Counted from the first letter of the stretch, positions 39,401 through 55,100 are shown. The stretch: 64,000 bases of DNA from Glandiceps talaboti (GCF_964340395.1 NC_135563.1:18747151-18811150), one strand, 5' to 3'. Made by a program: numbers and translations. Notes: generated by a model not told the origin, from the letters alone.

Positions 39401-42400
39401 TAACTCAACAGTCCAATCATCCTGTAATTATGAAAGTAAATAACACCATTTATAGCATAGACAAGCCAAATTGTATGCATTCAAACAGAAATATGGAATT
39501 TATACCCTGGTTAATCTATGTCATGACAACACTCATCAATGTCAGTGGTTCTACAGTGTTAAAAAATATTAAGTATATTAAATATTAAAATGTTAAGAAT
39601 CACAATTAATTTCCAAACTTGTGCAGATATAATATTTTTTTAATTTCAGCTGGAAAATACTTGTGACCTAAGTGTTTTGCTATTTCTTGTCTCCGACTCG
39701 AAGTGACTTGGCCCTTTAATAGGTCAATCATATTTTCCTTGAATGAACGAAGGAAAATATCAGAGAATAACTAACTGAACTGAGATGACAAAATACTAAG
39801 AACAAGACAGTCAAACAGAATTGTATAATTGATTTTATGGGACTTATTGCGATGGCCCAAATCAACTATTCATATCACGTTTCTGTTAATCTATTTGCTA
39901 AGTTTCTTAACTTGCATCTACTGACCTGTGCATCCATTGATACTTGTAGAGTGTATGTATGCCATGCTTGGGAAGGATCAAATGATAATTCCACAATCTC
40001 ATACTTGGATGTATATGTATCATTATTATGTCTGTACCATAATATCCCATAATGTTTGGTTTCTCCATTGGTAATCACTCCTGTAAATGTACAAATAATA
40101 GTATAGACAAAATATGGACTTTACGGTCAAGTTCAGATTACGATTAAAATCCAGATATGAAAAATGATTGTCTGGTAGTGCTACAGAAAAAGTTGGTAGA
40201 GAAGAAAAGAATGGATTCCTATAATTCTCATGGCTCCTCTGTTAAGATATAACTCAAGTGATAACTTGGGATTTAAAACTTGGTCAATGCATTACTGTCT
40301 TTACAGTTACAGATCTGAAACTTATGATAAAACCTTATCTGTGGTAAGATTTTGGGTGACAGAACACCGCGGATAATAAATATTTTTGACATGTACTGTA
40401 GAACAACTTCACAAAATTATATAACACTCTTTGAAATGGAAAAAAAATACTGAAAGAAAGAAATCATTACCTGAATGAAGTTGAAGGCCAAGTGCTGTAT
40501 GTGCATATCCCTTGGTTGTTTCATCTCCAGTATAGGTTTTACCTGGTAATTCATCTTCAATGATTTGCCATGACTGGTCTGTGACTGTCTTTGATGTTGT
40601 GGTGGTAGGTGACTTGGTAGTTGTCATAAAGTAGGCAGTACAGTTACATTCACATCGAAGGTCTGTATTAACAGAGAATATAGTATGGAATGGTGATTTG
40701 AAAACAGATAACTCTCAACATTCTGAATTAGTGACTTATCAAACAAAGTACACTTGCATCAATGAGGAATTAATTGGTTTCAACGTTGGGATCCACAATG
40801 TTTTACTTTTTAAATTACACTATCAGTGAAATTATGATATAAGTGGATTCACTTCACCTAATCATGTGATGTGTTAATGTCATAGAAAACATCAAGTCTA
40901 ATATTTGGAAATACCTTCTGAAATAGTGACTGTTTCTGTAGTGTCAGGTGTTGACACATTAGCAGTAGATTCATTGTAGCCACCAGTAGAGACTGGATTG
41001 TCATCAGGTGGCACACAGCAAGCACATTCCTGTTTCTCTATAACTCTCTCTTCCCATCTCATTTCACCAAGTGGTGCATTAAAATCACCAACAACACCAG
41101 TAGGTCCATCCCAGAACACCATACTGGTTACAGCATGGACAACATCATTGGCGGCAAGGATCTCAACCTATCAAAATACCATAATTACTAGTTACGTACA
41201 GCTTTGAAGAATCTTTTTTAGTTCAGGTTAATAACTGAAAGTCAGTCGTTTCTCACCATGGGGGTTGTCTAAGAATTCTTGACTACTAATTTTATGAATT
41301 TCAAGTGATCTTTGAAACTTTGGATTGTCCTCAGCTGGCACACAGTGAGCAGGCACATTCCTGTCTCCCAATTACAATAACTATGAACTTGAAAGTAATG
41401 TTAACAAAAACTTAATTATGAACTTTCATGTTAACAAATACTTAATAACTTTCCAAACAGTCAGAGAGTGTGTATGTCAGTGTCTGAAAGACGGGAGGGA
41501 GGGAGGGGGGGGGGGATATTATACCTGATATTTTCCTCCTTTATGTACATCTGGTTTGGTGTAGTAGTAAGCCCCCGAGTTGACTCTTTCCTCTTTGACA
41601 TCTCTAGTCATTGTGATACTTAAAGCACCATCCAATGTATGTGATACCTACCAACAAAGAATGCACATCATAACAATATGAAATTATTCAAAAGTTTATT
41701 CAGATTTGATACTTCCTAATGCAGATATTTTCAAATATCAATAATCTAGGTTTCCTTTTATATCATTTTGAATTGTAAGTCATATTAAAATCAAATACAT
41801 GCAGACGATATAATTTCACCTACAACGAAATAATTTACCTATAGATTATGTAAATAAATTACAATAAGAAAGTATCAAGACGGCTCCTAGACTATAGTAA
41901 AGATATATTGTTTGTCATACATCCATGCTTAAGAGAACCAATATTGATTATGATACATTCACGGTTGTTCCAATTATTAAGCAGATTCTTTTGTAGTATT
42001 CCATAATAGAACTCCATGATGTGTGAGTGTCAATGTTGTACTGTGTAAGTTTTTGTGGGAACATCACTGTAGCCATACTTTCATACATATAGTGAAAATA
42101 CAGAAGGAAACATTAGAAGAACTTCTGTAATGTCAAATGTTACTAACCTTGTCTTCTGTAAAGAGGATTCTATGGTTAGGATTGACAGACCAGATACCTT
42201 TATCAACAACTGTAAACCAATCAGTATTGGTAGAAGTGACAGTTGATAAGAACTGTCGACTTGGACATGGATCGATGTCTGGGTCAGGTAGGTGAAGGAA
42301 AACACCTGAATAGGAAAATATAACTCATGCAATTAATATCTTGTAGCTATCATAACAAATTACAGCTAAAAAAAACTACCAGGGGTAACAGCCTATGAGC

Positions 42401-43207
42401 TGATCAATGTCAAATGGTCCAAAAAAAACCAATCAATCACCAAAACATAGTAACAAGGCTACAAGTTGGGCACTAAACACAAGTACATGCACTCTTACAA
42501 AAAAGCGTAAATTTTCTATTTCTTTGACTTTATGTCAAATCAACATCTATTAACAAGGTAGTAAACCCTGTGACACTTAGTAGTTGCTAAGCGACCATCA
42601 ATAACCATTCAAATTGGTTGGTTTCTTATTTTTCATCTGTCAATTTGAAAGTGCATCTATGTATCATCAACATTTTTCAAATAATCTAAAACATAAATAA
42701 TCTGTATTAAATTTTAAATACCTGAGATAACGTTTAGAATATTTTAGATGTAGATATTTCCTACCTTCCATACTTGTTGTTGTACTCTGGTACATTATAT
42801 CTGAATCATAGTTGTGGCCATCTTTGACAGTACCACCAACAGGATTCACTAAATCTAACAGTATTGGTGGTGATATGGTTGTTACTGATAAACCTGCATG
42901 GTTGCTGACTCTCAAATGAACATAATATGGTATATCAACCTGATACAATAAAACATACATCAAATTTGCTATATTATTCGTTATTTGTACAAATCTGATA
43001 CAAAATATTTATTTTAAGTCATTTCCCATTCCAATTCATTTGAAATTCTTACATAATAAGATCACTACACTGGCAGGAAGGTAAATATTCACTGAAATCA
43101 TTAGTTGCAAAAGATAATAAATGCTATGTGAGTACTTTCCAGGGTGATCTTAATAGCTGCATTAAAACAACCACACAGAGACAGCACAACAGACAGACAG
43201 AGAGACT

Positions 43208-43255
<48 letters not shown>

Positions 43256-43363
43256 GGCAGACAGACAGACATGCAGATAGACAGACAGACAGACTGACTG
43301 ACTGACTGACTGACGAATATAAGATAGACAATCAGATACATAAACAGACAGGCAAATAATTAA

Positions 43364-43426
<63 letters not shown>

Positions 43427-46400
43427 TAGATAGATAGATAATAGATAGATAGAGTGATTGATTGATTGACTGATAGACAATAAAAAACAAGTAGACAGGC
43501 AGATGGACACATAAATTACCTGTAGATTCTGGTCCAGGAATACATAATCTGTAAGATTGGCAGACACTTTGATGAAATCTTGGATGATAGTAAGTTGTTG
43601 ATTATCTTGACATGAAATGCCTTCAAACAATGCCAATTCATAATATGCTATACCACTGACATCATCAACATAGTCAAACCAGGACACTTCTAGTTCCTCA
43701 GCTTTCTTGGCGTACATTACACTCTGTCACAAACAACATTGTATGATGGACTATTAAAATAACAGACTGTGTACATTTACAACATAAACTCAGTTTTATA
43801 TCATTTTTACAAAAGAACTTCTTATAATTTGTAAATGCACAGAAATACAGATACTTCATATCCAATTATCTGTATGATACATAAGCATATTTATATTTTT
43901 TTGTTTGTTTGTTTGTTTGTTTGTTTGTTTGTTTGTTTGTTTGTTTTTTTGTTTGTGTAAATGTACTATAATGATGAAAAATAGTGGACTATACCTATCT
44001 TATGTGTAACAAAAGACTTCAAGTTATTCCATGTTTTAATATTTTTGAAATTACAACTCCTAACTGAAGAAGAATACTTACTGTATTCCAGAAGGCACCA
44101 ATCTGTAGTATGCCCTCATCTGGAGGGGTGGTATCCACGGTAAAAGGTGCAGTTACTAAGGAACACTGAGCAGATTCATCAGTTGCTATGACAACCACTG
44201 TATAGCTCTGACCGTGTTCAAGGTCAAGGTTATCAGGAATCACTAGGGTATCCGTGCCAACATTGGTCAGGTCATGCATATCAAATAGATGGCCAAATTC
44301 GGGATTATTTAACACTTCACCTTCTGAATTGAAATTTTGCTGTAAAAAGAGATGTCAGATTAGTATGTGATGGCAGGATACATCAATTGGGATAATTAAT
44401 GCCCACTTGAGGGGTATGATCCTCACTTGCAATAATACTATAACATATACGCAGTAGTGAGCAGTACGCATGTCATAATATCATTAGTGTGCGCACACTA
44501 CACTGCAACTAATTACCACTACGTATGTCATATACCACTGCTATGTGCACACTACCGTGACTGTGCAAGTAATCACCAGTACATATGCAATAAGACCACT
44601 AGTATACACACATTCCAGTGCATGTAATCAGCAGTACATATGTTATAATACCACTAGTATGTGCACACTACAGTGTAAGTAGTCACCAGTACGTATGTCA
44701 TAATACCACTAGTGTGCACACTCCAGTGCAAGTAATCACAAGTACATATGTAATAAGACCACTAGTATGCACACACAATAGTGCAAGTAATCACTAGTAC
44801 ATAATCAGATGTTTTTAATAATGGCTTTTAAGAACTAACAACAATAAAAACAACCATCCACCTTCTTCATTAGCAACATTGTAATGGCTAATTTCACTAA
44901 CTTTACTAAACTCGCACAGTATATTTGCTGACTTTAACAAGTCCGATTTAATACAAACTTTCAGTAACTTACCAACTGGTTGCAAGTTAGTTTATTCAGA
45001 TTATTTTCAGCAGTTCCCAGTCCCCATTGGTAGAACATAACAGGCATGGTAAAGACAAAATCAGCCCAAGATATCGTCATCTCAGAACGGGATGGAATAT
45101 ATCTGTTGGAAGACACATTATGAGCATTATGTAATGAGCTGCAAAATTGGTTAGTAAATGCTAGCTGCAAACTGTTTGAAAACTACAAATTACAAAATGG
45201 CTGTACCCACTATTACCTTGCAGTGACAGTCCCCAACACAACACAACACAACATTACCTCCTAAAACTCTCTTACCTTGGTACATTTCCCCCTCACCCCC
45301 CGTTTACCTTGGCACAGTGACAGTCCCCAATGACACAACATCTCCCCCTCAATTTTAACCCTCTCTTACCTTGGCACAGTGACAGTCCCCAACGATACAG
45401 CTTTGCCACCATATCCGACCTGGAGACCATTCGAAGTGACTTCAGTCATGGCTGTCGATACACTGTATGCCCTCACTGTTATGTAGTATGTCAAAGACCT
45501 AGGCTGTAGTTGTAAGTCAGTAAAAGTGTGTGATTTGTTCTTGCCAACATCAACAAATGGGGAAATATCAGTTCTCTTCATTGGAAACCTCCTATCTGTT
45601 CCAGCAGCTACTTCATAGTGGTCAATAATCTGATGTTTTCCATTTCGTGTTTCTCCTGTAGCCAAATAATTAACATAACTCAATTTTACATAACTTGCAT
45701 GTTTTATTTATTATGTTTTCAAAGTTTCATACAGTGCTTCCATTATTTTTTTCTGAACTTGTATAAACTGTTTGGGCCTTTGGGCCTGTGATCTTCTTTG
45801 CAAATAAACATCTTATTAAACTCACAGCTGATCTCATTGATGTGTGTCTCATCTGTGTGTCTGTCTGTGGTGGTGGTGGTGGTGGTGGGGTTGGGGGTTG
45901 GGTGGGGGTGGGGGTGGAGACCAGACTTGAAAAGCTTTGATTTTTAATTTGATGAGTATGAAAAGTATAGTTACTATGGAAACATAGATCAAACAGACCT
46001 GGTGAGAGTGCATCATATCCAAAACCATCCCAGTTAGCTGATAATGTTGTCACTGATGGTTGATAGTTGATGTCAAAACCTAATACATCACCATCTCGAA
46101 CCTGTCCAGGCAGTAATGGTTCTTTCTGTACAGTTATACCATCTGATCTAAGACTCTGTGTGTAACCAAGGAGATTGGTTGCCCTGACAACCAGGAAGTA
46201 TGATTCTCCATCACTGAGAGCAACTTCATCATTCATTCCATATGTTTGTGCTAGGAAATAGATAAGTATGTGTTTACATCATCAAAATTTTTACATTGAA
46301 TTATTATCAGGATTTTTTCAATACCATGATGATTCAGAAAACTGAAATTAACTTTCAAATAGTTACTGTGGTTAAAGCTATTAGTTTTCTTAGACTATCA

Positions 46401-46461
46401 TAACTAGTGTAATCTTCTATGAGTCAATCAATCAATCAATCAATCAATCAATTTATCTGTT

Positions 46462-46495
<34 letters not shown>

Positions 46496-46504
46496 TTATC
46501 TGTT

Positions 46505-46580
<76 letters not shown>

Positions 46581-46681
46581 GCCTACGAATCAATCAATAT
46601 ATCATTAATTGGTGTCTATCATTCAGTCACTTTACAAACGGCATCACTCAATCACTCTTTATTGATTCAACCACTTGATCT

Positions 46682-46740
<59 letters not shown>

Positions 46741-49616
46741 TATTTATAGTTATCCATCAGCATACCACTAGGTAATTCTGTCATTGATTGAACTACTGAG
46801 AATTCAAAAACCTACAATCACTTACCATTAGGTAACTCTGTCATTGGCTGAACCACTGAGCCATCAAAACTTACAATCACTTACCATTAGGTAACTCTGT
46901 CATTGGCTGAACCACTGAGCCATCAAAACTTACAATCACTTACCATTAGGTAACTCTGTCATTGGCTGAACCACTGAGCCATCAAAACTTACAATCACTT
47001 ACCATTAGGTAACTCTGTCATTGGCTGAACCACTGAGCCATCAAAACTTACAATCACTTACCATTAGGTAACTCTGTCATTGGTTGAACCACTGAGCCAT
47101 CAAAACTTACAATCACTTACCATTAGGTAACTCTGTCATTGGTTGAACCACTGAGCCATCAAAACTTACAATCACTTACCATTAGGTAACTCTGTCATTG
47201 GTTGAACCACTGAGCCATCAAAACTTACAATCACTTACCATTAGGTAACTCTGTCATTGGTTGAACCACTGAGCCATCAAAACTTACAATCACTTACCAT
47301 TAGGTAACTCTGTCATTGGTTGAACCACTGAGCCATCAAAACTTACAATCACTTACCATTAGGTAACTCTGTCATTGGTTGAACCACTGAGCCATCAAAA
47401 CTTACAATCACTTACCATTAGGTAACTCTGTCATTGGTTGAACCACTGAGCCATCAAAACTTACAATCACTTACCATTAGGTAACTCTGTCATTGGTTGA
47501 ACCACTGAGCCATCAAAACTTACAATCACTTACCATTAGGTAACTCTGTCATTGGTTGAACCACTGAGCCATCAAAACTTACAATCACTTACCATTAGGT
47601 AATTCTGTCATTGGTTGAACCACTGAGCCATCAAAACTTACAATCACTTACCATTAGGTAACTCTGTCATTGGCTGAACCACTGAGCCATCAAAACTTAC
47701 AATCACTTACCATTAGGTAACTCTGTCATTGGCTGAACCACTGAGCCATCAAAACCTACAATCACTTACCATTAGGTAACTCTGTCATTGGCTGAACCAC
47801 TGAGCCATCAAAACCTACAATCACTTACCATTAGGTAACTCTGTCATTGGTTGAACCACTGAGCCATCAAAACTTACAATCACTTACCATTAGGTAACTC
47901 TGTCATTGGCTGAACCACTGAGCCATCAAATCCCATAATAGACCATTCATATTTCTGAATTGGGCAAGGATCACCACTGAAATCCCACTGACCACTCAAT
48001 AACTCACTGTTCTCCTGGTAATCACTGGTAAATGAACAAACATAGATATTATGACAATATTCATAATGGTAATTTATAGATTAGAACAATCACGTTTTAG
48101 CAGATGTAACCAACCAGGCAGCTAGAGAGCCAGCCAGCCAGCCAATCAACCAACCAACCAACCAACCAACCAACCAACCAACCAACCAACCAACCAACCA
48201 ACCAACCAACCAACCAATTAATTGGTCAGCAATCACCCAATAACTAAGCAGTTACTGATTAACAATAACTTAATCACAACAGAATCAACTTTAATAGAAA
48301 CAAACTTTATAGTAATAGTATACATAATATAGTTGTATAGTCTAGCAATACAAGATTTACAATGACTTAATCAGTGTGTAAGCTACTTATGATCAACGCT
48401 AAGCCAGCAACACTACACTGACTAAAATGCCAAGTACATTTATAGTATGTTTTAATCAGACTAAATGAGACTAAATTACATCAATTTATTAAATATAATA
48501 TCTGGGTGAGAGCCCACCCCTCACTTTAACAGAGGTTCCCATGAAGGAGGCCAGGGTGATGAAGTGGGTCAGTATAGTATACAAAACACATTATATTAGT
48601 ATGCAAATACAGGCTGAATAACATACACAATGAAAATGTAATGACCTGTGATTCATTGATGCTAATCAGATTAATAAGTAATTAATAAGTAAAAAGATTT
48701 TTGACTTACAGTTTTGTAACTATGACAACTTATATAAACAATTTCGTGTACAAAAACTACTACTTACAGATCCTGAGAACTGCTACCATCCCATACATAA
48801 CTACTTGCTAGTGGTGGTAAACCTTGACTGACTCGACTGATAAAGACACCATTAGACATAGCTGTATTTGTTAACCCTGCAGCATTGGTACCTTTTACTG
48901 TCACATAGGCAACACTAACAGACATCAAATCTAACCCTGTGATAACCGCATAGTTGGTATCCGTGGCAACATCTTGAAACTCACGTAACTGTGTACCACC
49001 AGGTGATGTACCAACTGACACTTGGTATCTATGTGTAGGAAAGATAGAATGAAATCAGAACAATTTTGTGAAATATCACGGAGACCAGAAAATGAAAGAC
49101 TTGATCCTATGGATATAAAATATAATCAACAAACTGTACAAGTTTTGTAGAATTTTACAACGCTTAGTAGAGTACACTAAATTCAGAAAGAGAGACTGTA
49201 TGTTTCTTCTTCCTAGATCTACGACAAGCTGAATCTTAACTCACACAGGACAACGTAAGTGAAATCTCTTTGTCATTATTTTGTCAGAAATAATGTTATC
49301 TAGACCAAGTATGATGCTGGCCAATCAGAAAACGGGTGACAATGACAACTTTTGTTTACCTTACAATGTCTGTCTCAGGGTCTGTGAATGGCTGCCAAGT
49401 TACAGAAATCTGGGTAAGAGATTTCTGACACATCACATCAAGAGCATCACATTCTGTTTGTGAAACAAAAAAAACCTTATTTTTTATCTTGCCTTACATT
49501 GACAGATGATTACAGAAAATTATCAAATTGAATTGGCTTTCATATTTTTAACTTGTTGACCAACATTAACAACATTCTTTTAGTCATTATTATTTGCATG
49601 CCTGTCCACCTGTCTG

Positions 49617-49695
<79 letters not shown>

Positions 49696-51432
49696 ATCTG
49701 TGTGCAACTGTTTATTTAGCTATTGCTTAAGTTTGGAGATGTTAATGACATAACCTACCTTCATTGGTTATACAAGTCTGGATTTCCTCTCCTTGATTGT
49801 CTTGGGTGGCATCTACTTCATCAACACCTGTTAATTCTATAACTCTTCCAGGAATGGGTGGTGTACCATCTATAATGATTGGTGCTGAGAATGCCCTTGA
49901 GTTCAAGCCTACTGCATTGTATGCAATGACAGTGGTATAGTAGGTGCCTTGGTGTTGTAAACCACCACCTAACAAGTCTGTAAGTACAACGGATAGTAAA
50001 CAAATTCCAGATATTACCAAAAGTGAACTATGAACCTATCATGTATTCCAATTAAATGGAAATACTGCAGGTCCTCTGGAGATTGTATATTGTCTGAGAT
50101 TGAGTATAAAGATTTAGTCATAAAAGTAAATATTTCCTATCTTGTGAAATATGGTAATAGGATGGTAATTGATAGATATCAAATGGTTTACTTAGCCCTC
50201 TCTAAATTTTGGTAAATCCAGTGATTAATCACATGATTTTGTCAAAAAATCACTAAAATGCACATAATGGACACAAAACCCTAAGAACAATTACATGACA
50301 AAATTTGATACATGTAAAATGTGATTAACACACACTATGATACTCAGGTAGCCACACGGTGTTTGTATCCTGAAATACCCAAAACAACATATGTGTACTT
50401 TTCAATGTATGAAAACAAAACAAAACGTATAATTTACAAACCTCTAGCTCTGTAACTTGTCAGATACGCTGGTAGATCAATGAATTGAAACACAGAATCA
50501 TCTCCTTCTGATAAACCAATACCAAACTGATAATGATCAATGTAACTTTCACCATCATAGAATTTACCCCAGCTACAAGATAGTTCATCAGTGGCTATAC
50601 TGTTCATTGGACAGTCAACTATGCCTGCTTCAGGTGGTGAAATGTCAACAGTGACACTACCAGATATGGTCTCACTCCATAAACCAACCTGTTCAAATGT
50701 TTGAGTAGAAATTTCAAAAGAAAATTAATCATATTCCACTTCATTCTTATCAAACATAGTCCCATTTAAACAAATGAGAGCAAATGTATGTATGTATGTA
50801 TGTATGTATGTATGTATGTATGTATGTATGTATGTATGTATGTATGTATGTATGTATGTATGTATGTATGTATGTATGTATGTATGTATGTATCTGTGTA
50901 TGTCTGTCTGTCTGTCTGCACGTGTCTGTCGATCTGTCTATCTGTCTGTCTGTCTGCCTGTCTGTCTGCATTCATGCATGTACTGGTATGTAACATACCT
51001 TATTTAGGGATCGGACAGTCAAGATGTTTGGTTTACCATTTGTAACTGGTGAAACCATACCATTGGCAATGCTTGAACTGCCAGTATTATCTGTTGTATT
51101 GTACACATCATGAGATCCCGGAATAGTTCCGTATGAAAATGAGGAATAAACAACCTGGCTCTCATCTTCTGTAATAGTCCACTCAGCAGTTAGGGAGTCT
51201 ACGGATTCCTATCAAATCAGAATTGAAGTAAGAAATTAAGATTTGCTTTACATCCATGTCATTCTTTTCAAAGATCATGTTGTAGTGTGTCAATAGAGGG
51301 TGCTAAACTATACAATATTGCAAGCTAGGGCTCCTCGGGAAAGTAGCCACATGATTGAAAGGATTATCCTCTATAAGTAAGCTCGACCGACTGACCAACC
51401 AACCAACCAACCAACCAACTGACCAACTAATT

Positions 51433-51482
<50 letters not shown>

Positions 51483-52122
51483 CCCTACCTGGTAGTGTGA
51501 TGAGCTGACATCTAAACTGGTAGTTGTATTTTCCACAATTACTCCAAGACTATCAATTGTGATGACAGGAGATGTCACATCAACAGTGAAACCATCAGAC
51601 GTTGAATCTAACACATTACCAACACCAGTTATTGCCCTCACTGAAGCAAAATATGTCACACCGCCCTCTAGAGGTAACAATGACTGGGCCTTGCCAGAAC
51701 CACTCAGACCTAGTGTAGACAAATTAAGGTTATTATAGCACACATACCAGAGATATCACACATCATACAATGATACATGTTATGAACATACAGACATATA
51801 TATTATAATTCAAACACATCAGTGCATGTAAACACAACATGCATGCAGTCATGCATACATGGACACAACATCTTAAAGTTATAGATAAAACAGTCCTAAC
51901 ATTAAGGAAAATCATTGTCACTGTCAATAAAAATTCTTGAACAAAGGTAGAGGTAAGATAATCATGTACACACACTGTCAAACGATCACTTGTAAAAAGA
52001 GAAGATGCACTGAGAAAGTTTGAATATACAGTTACTGCACTGTTTGCGCTGAATGAACATAGGTGCACACATGTACAAGCATTCATGCTCACACATACAC
52101 ACATACACACACACACACACAC

Positions 52123-52173
<51 letters not shown>

Positions 52174-55100
52174 ACAAGACTAATATTTTGGGCATTTGAA
52201 CAGAATACAGTAACACCAGATACCTTCTCCAGGGTTGTCATGGTCACCTGACAATACAATGCCTGCATTTGTATATGGTTGTACATCATCACTTCTTGGC
52301 TGTGTGCCAACAGCCCATTCATAGTGTGAAATGCCATGAACTTGACTTTCAAAACCCATAAACTGAGCAGTAACAACAGTTTCTTCTTTCTGGTAGTCAA
52401 CATCAACACTAACAATTTCAGAGCTTACAATCTCTGTCTCTGGTCCATCTTCAACAATGCCAGCTATATCTCCCTGCAGTACTTTGATAGGACTGAGAAC
52501 AAATATAGAAAGTGATTAGGTAAAGTAATGAAAATTTCTACTCACAGAGTCAAAATATTTCTTGGAAGCGAATCACAAATTTTGGCAAATTTCGCATTTT
52601 CCCAAATTTGATTAGGTTTATATTAAACTGTACACAATGAACAATAACAATGTAACAGTAGGTCTGAGGATCAGATCTACTTTCCAACCATTCTATATCA
52701 CAACAATTAATTTGCATAATGCAGAGTCATTAATTTTGTGGATCTCAAGTTGTATACATACAATTCAAAATCACCATTTTGCTATCATCTTCCCAAAGGA
52801 CGATTTTTCATTAAATGAAATTTTCCCAGGAAAACTTTATTATTTCCAATATTCATTGACCAGAAAACACGAAGTGATATAATGTTTTGTCACTACTCAT
52901 TTTCAACAATACTTGTCTTCAAGTCGTCCTGACAAAGTCACTTTAATGTCATTCATATTTTCCTCAACTAAACAAAGAAAAGAAATATTGTGGAGTGTAC
53001 TCCTGTAACTGCAGTATATTTTCAGTATACTACTGTAACAGTAACTCCTAGTTATAAGTCACCATGATGTTCTTTGTATTGTCCTAGTACTGAACATCAT
53101 CAAACCACGTACTACAAATCACAAAACGAATTGCAGCTATAACAAATAATTTCTGTAGTTTCCTACCTGGATATTTTAGGGGCAGACAGTTCACCAGCTC
53201 CATTTTCAGCCTTGACACTGACATAGTATATAGGTTGATTTGTAGTTTCATCATACAATTCCAGCTCTAGGCCGTCAATGTATCCATCTCTGTTGATTCC
53301 CATACTACGATAATCACTCACATCAACTCCTCCTGAAAAACAGATTTCATGAGATATTTGTATTAAGTTGTATTTATCCACTGCCTTTGCCAAAGAAGTT
53401 AGGGTGTTTGACCTTTGACCCAACAATTTACATATTAAGAGTTATACCCCCTGGAGCAGTTCTTACTGTTGCCCAGTATGCCAATATACTACTTTTGGGA
53501 CATAAAGACTTGCTAACGTTTTGACTTTCGTAGAATTGCACATACCAGGGGTAGTTCCCACTGTAAGTAAACCAGTCCCTGTTTTTACCTTTGACCTGAT
53601 AATTAGCATAATATGAAGTTTATAAACACAGGATAGTTCTCACATCTGCCCAATATGCCAGTATACTACCTGCAGAATTGTTTTGACCTTTGACCTACAA
53701 ACTATGCACACCTGGAGTAGTTCCTACAGCTGCCCAGTATGCCAGTATACCACTCTCAGGATCTGTAGCTAGCCAAGTAGCTTGTATACCATTGGGATCT
53801 GTCTGTAGAACATAGCCATCAAACCGTTCTTCACTTTCACCAGCTATCACACCAACAAACACTGCCCTCATCTGTAAATGACAAACATGAATATGAAGAT
53901 ATCAGTAGAAACTACAATAATGCAAAATCACTGTTACAAAAAGAAATATTAATGAAGCTGTCTCATTATCAGAAGATGCCAACTTTATGACCTAAGCATA
54001 ATAAAGACAGATGTATAGTGTGCATGTATATTCTGATTGATTTACGACACTTATAATTTGCATAATCTTGACAGTAAGATAGCAAAATTCATTCTGATTG
54101 GCTTACAATACTTACGATTTGCATAAGCTAGACAATAAGATACCAAAACGCATTCTGATTAGCCTAAGATAAAACACCATGGTGACCATGATCTTACCAT
54201 GGTGTGACCACATCATGGTGTAACCATGGAGATACTTACAATTGTGTTACCATAGAGATACTTACCATGGGAGGTGTAGGATCAAGGACGACACCGTCAG
54301 TGTCATGTACAGTGGATAAACCAGCACCATTGACAGCTGAGACTCTCACACTATAGTGACCACCAATTCTCAAAGACAAAGTATCTACTGATGTCCATGT
54401 AGTAGCAGTACCAGGCACTGATACCCAGTCATTCCTGTGGTGGAAAACCAAACAGTCATCAAACAGTGACATGATCATAAACAGTGCCTATCTATCATGG
54501 CATGAACTAAACTGACAGTCTGCAATCGAAACCTCTGATGCTTATCAAAAAAATGTATATTGATTAAAATGTAGTATTCAGTCATCGACTTATCTGACGT
54601 TACTAAATTTGTAGTTTGTTCTTTGACTTTGTAGTTCCTCTCTGTCGCTATAGCAATCTTTTACAAATACTTGTAGTTACCACAACACTTCAAGACAGCC
54701 TTATACTTCTATTGACTGGGCTGATTCTAGTATTAAAGGAATAGGCTTGTACTTGACATTTGTGCAGGTATGTGGCAGGTACTTGGAAATATTGTAACAA
54801 AAGCCCTACTGGCCCAAAATGACCAAACATATGTCAAGTAAAGTAGGGCTTCGTTACAAGATTTCAACATTCAATAAGTTATTGAGGTGCTCTTTTATCA
54901 CCAAAACTCATATTATTAATAGCAGTAATCAATACAAGTGTACTAAAGACAGAAATAACCTGTCCACGGGGACGGATCTGTTGTCTATTTCCTACCCGTG
55001 TTTCAGACACTGCTATTCTATGATACCCACCTGTCTATGGGATGGATCTGTTGTCTACTTAACTAACTGTGTTTCATACACTTCTATTCTATCATACCCA

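Noticed and set aside
43124-43520. Ser-Val-Cys-Leu extension after exon 28
   Set aside because: Readthrough of the intron into a CAGA microsatellite; the GTAATT donor at the exon end joins exon 29 in frame.
46765-47930. 59-bp array considered as a CRISPR array
   Set aside because: Units are uniform with no unique spacers, the genome is eukaryotic, and the unit is copied from an exon end.
52063-52415. Leu-rich minus-strand frame over exon 16
   Set aside because: Wrong frame of a real exon running into a CA microsatellite.
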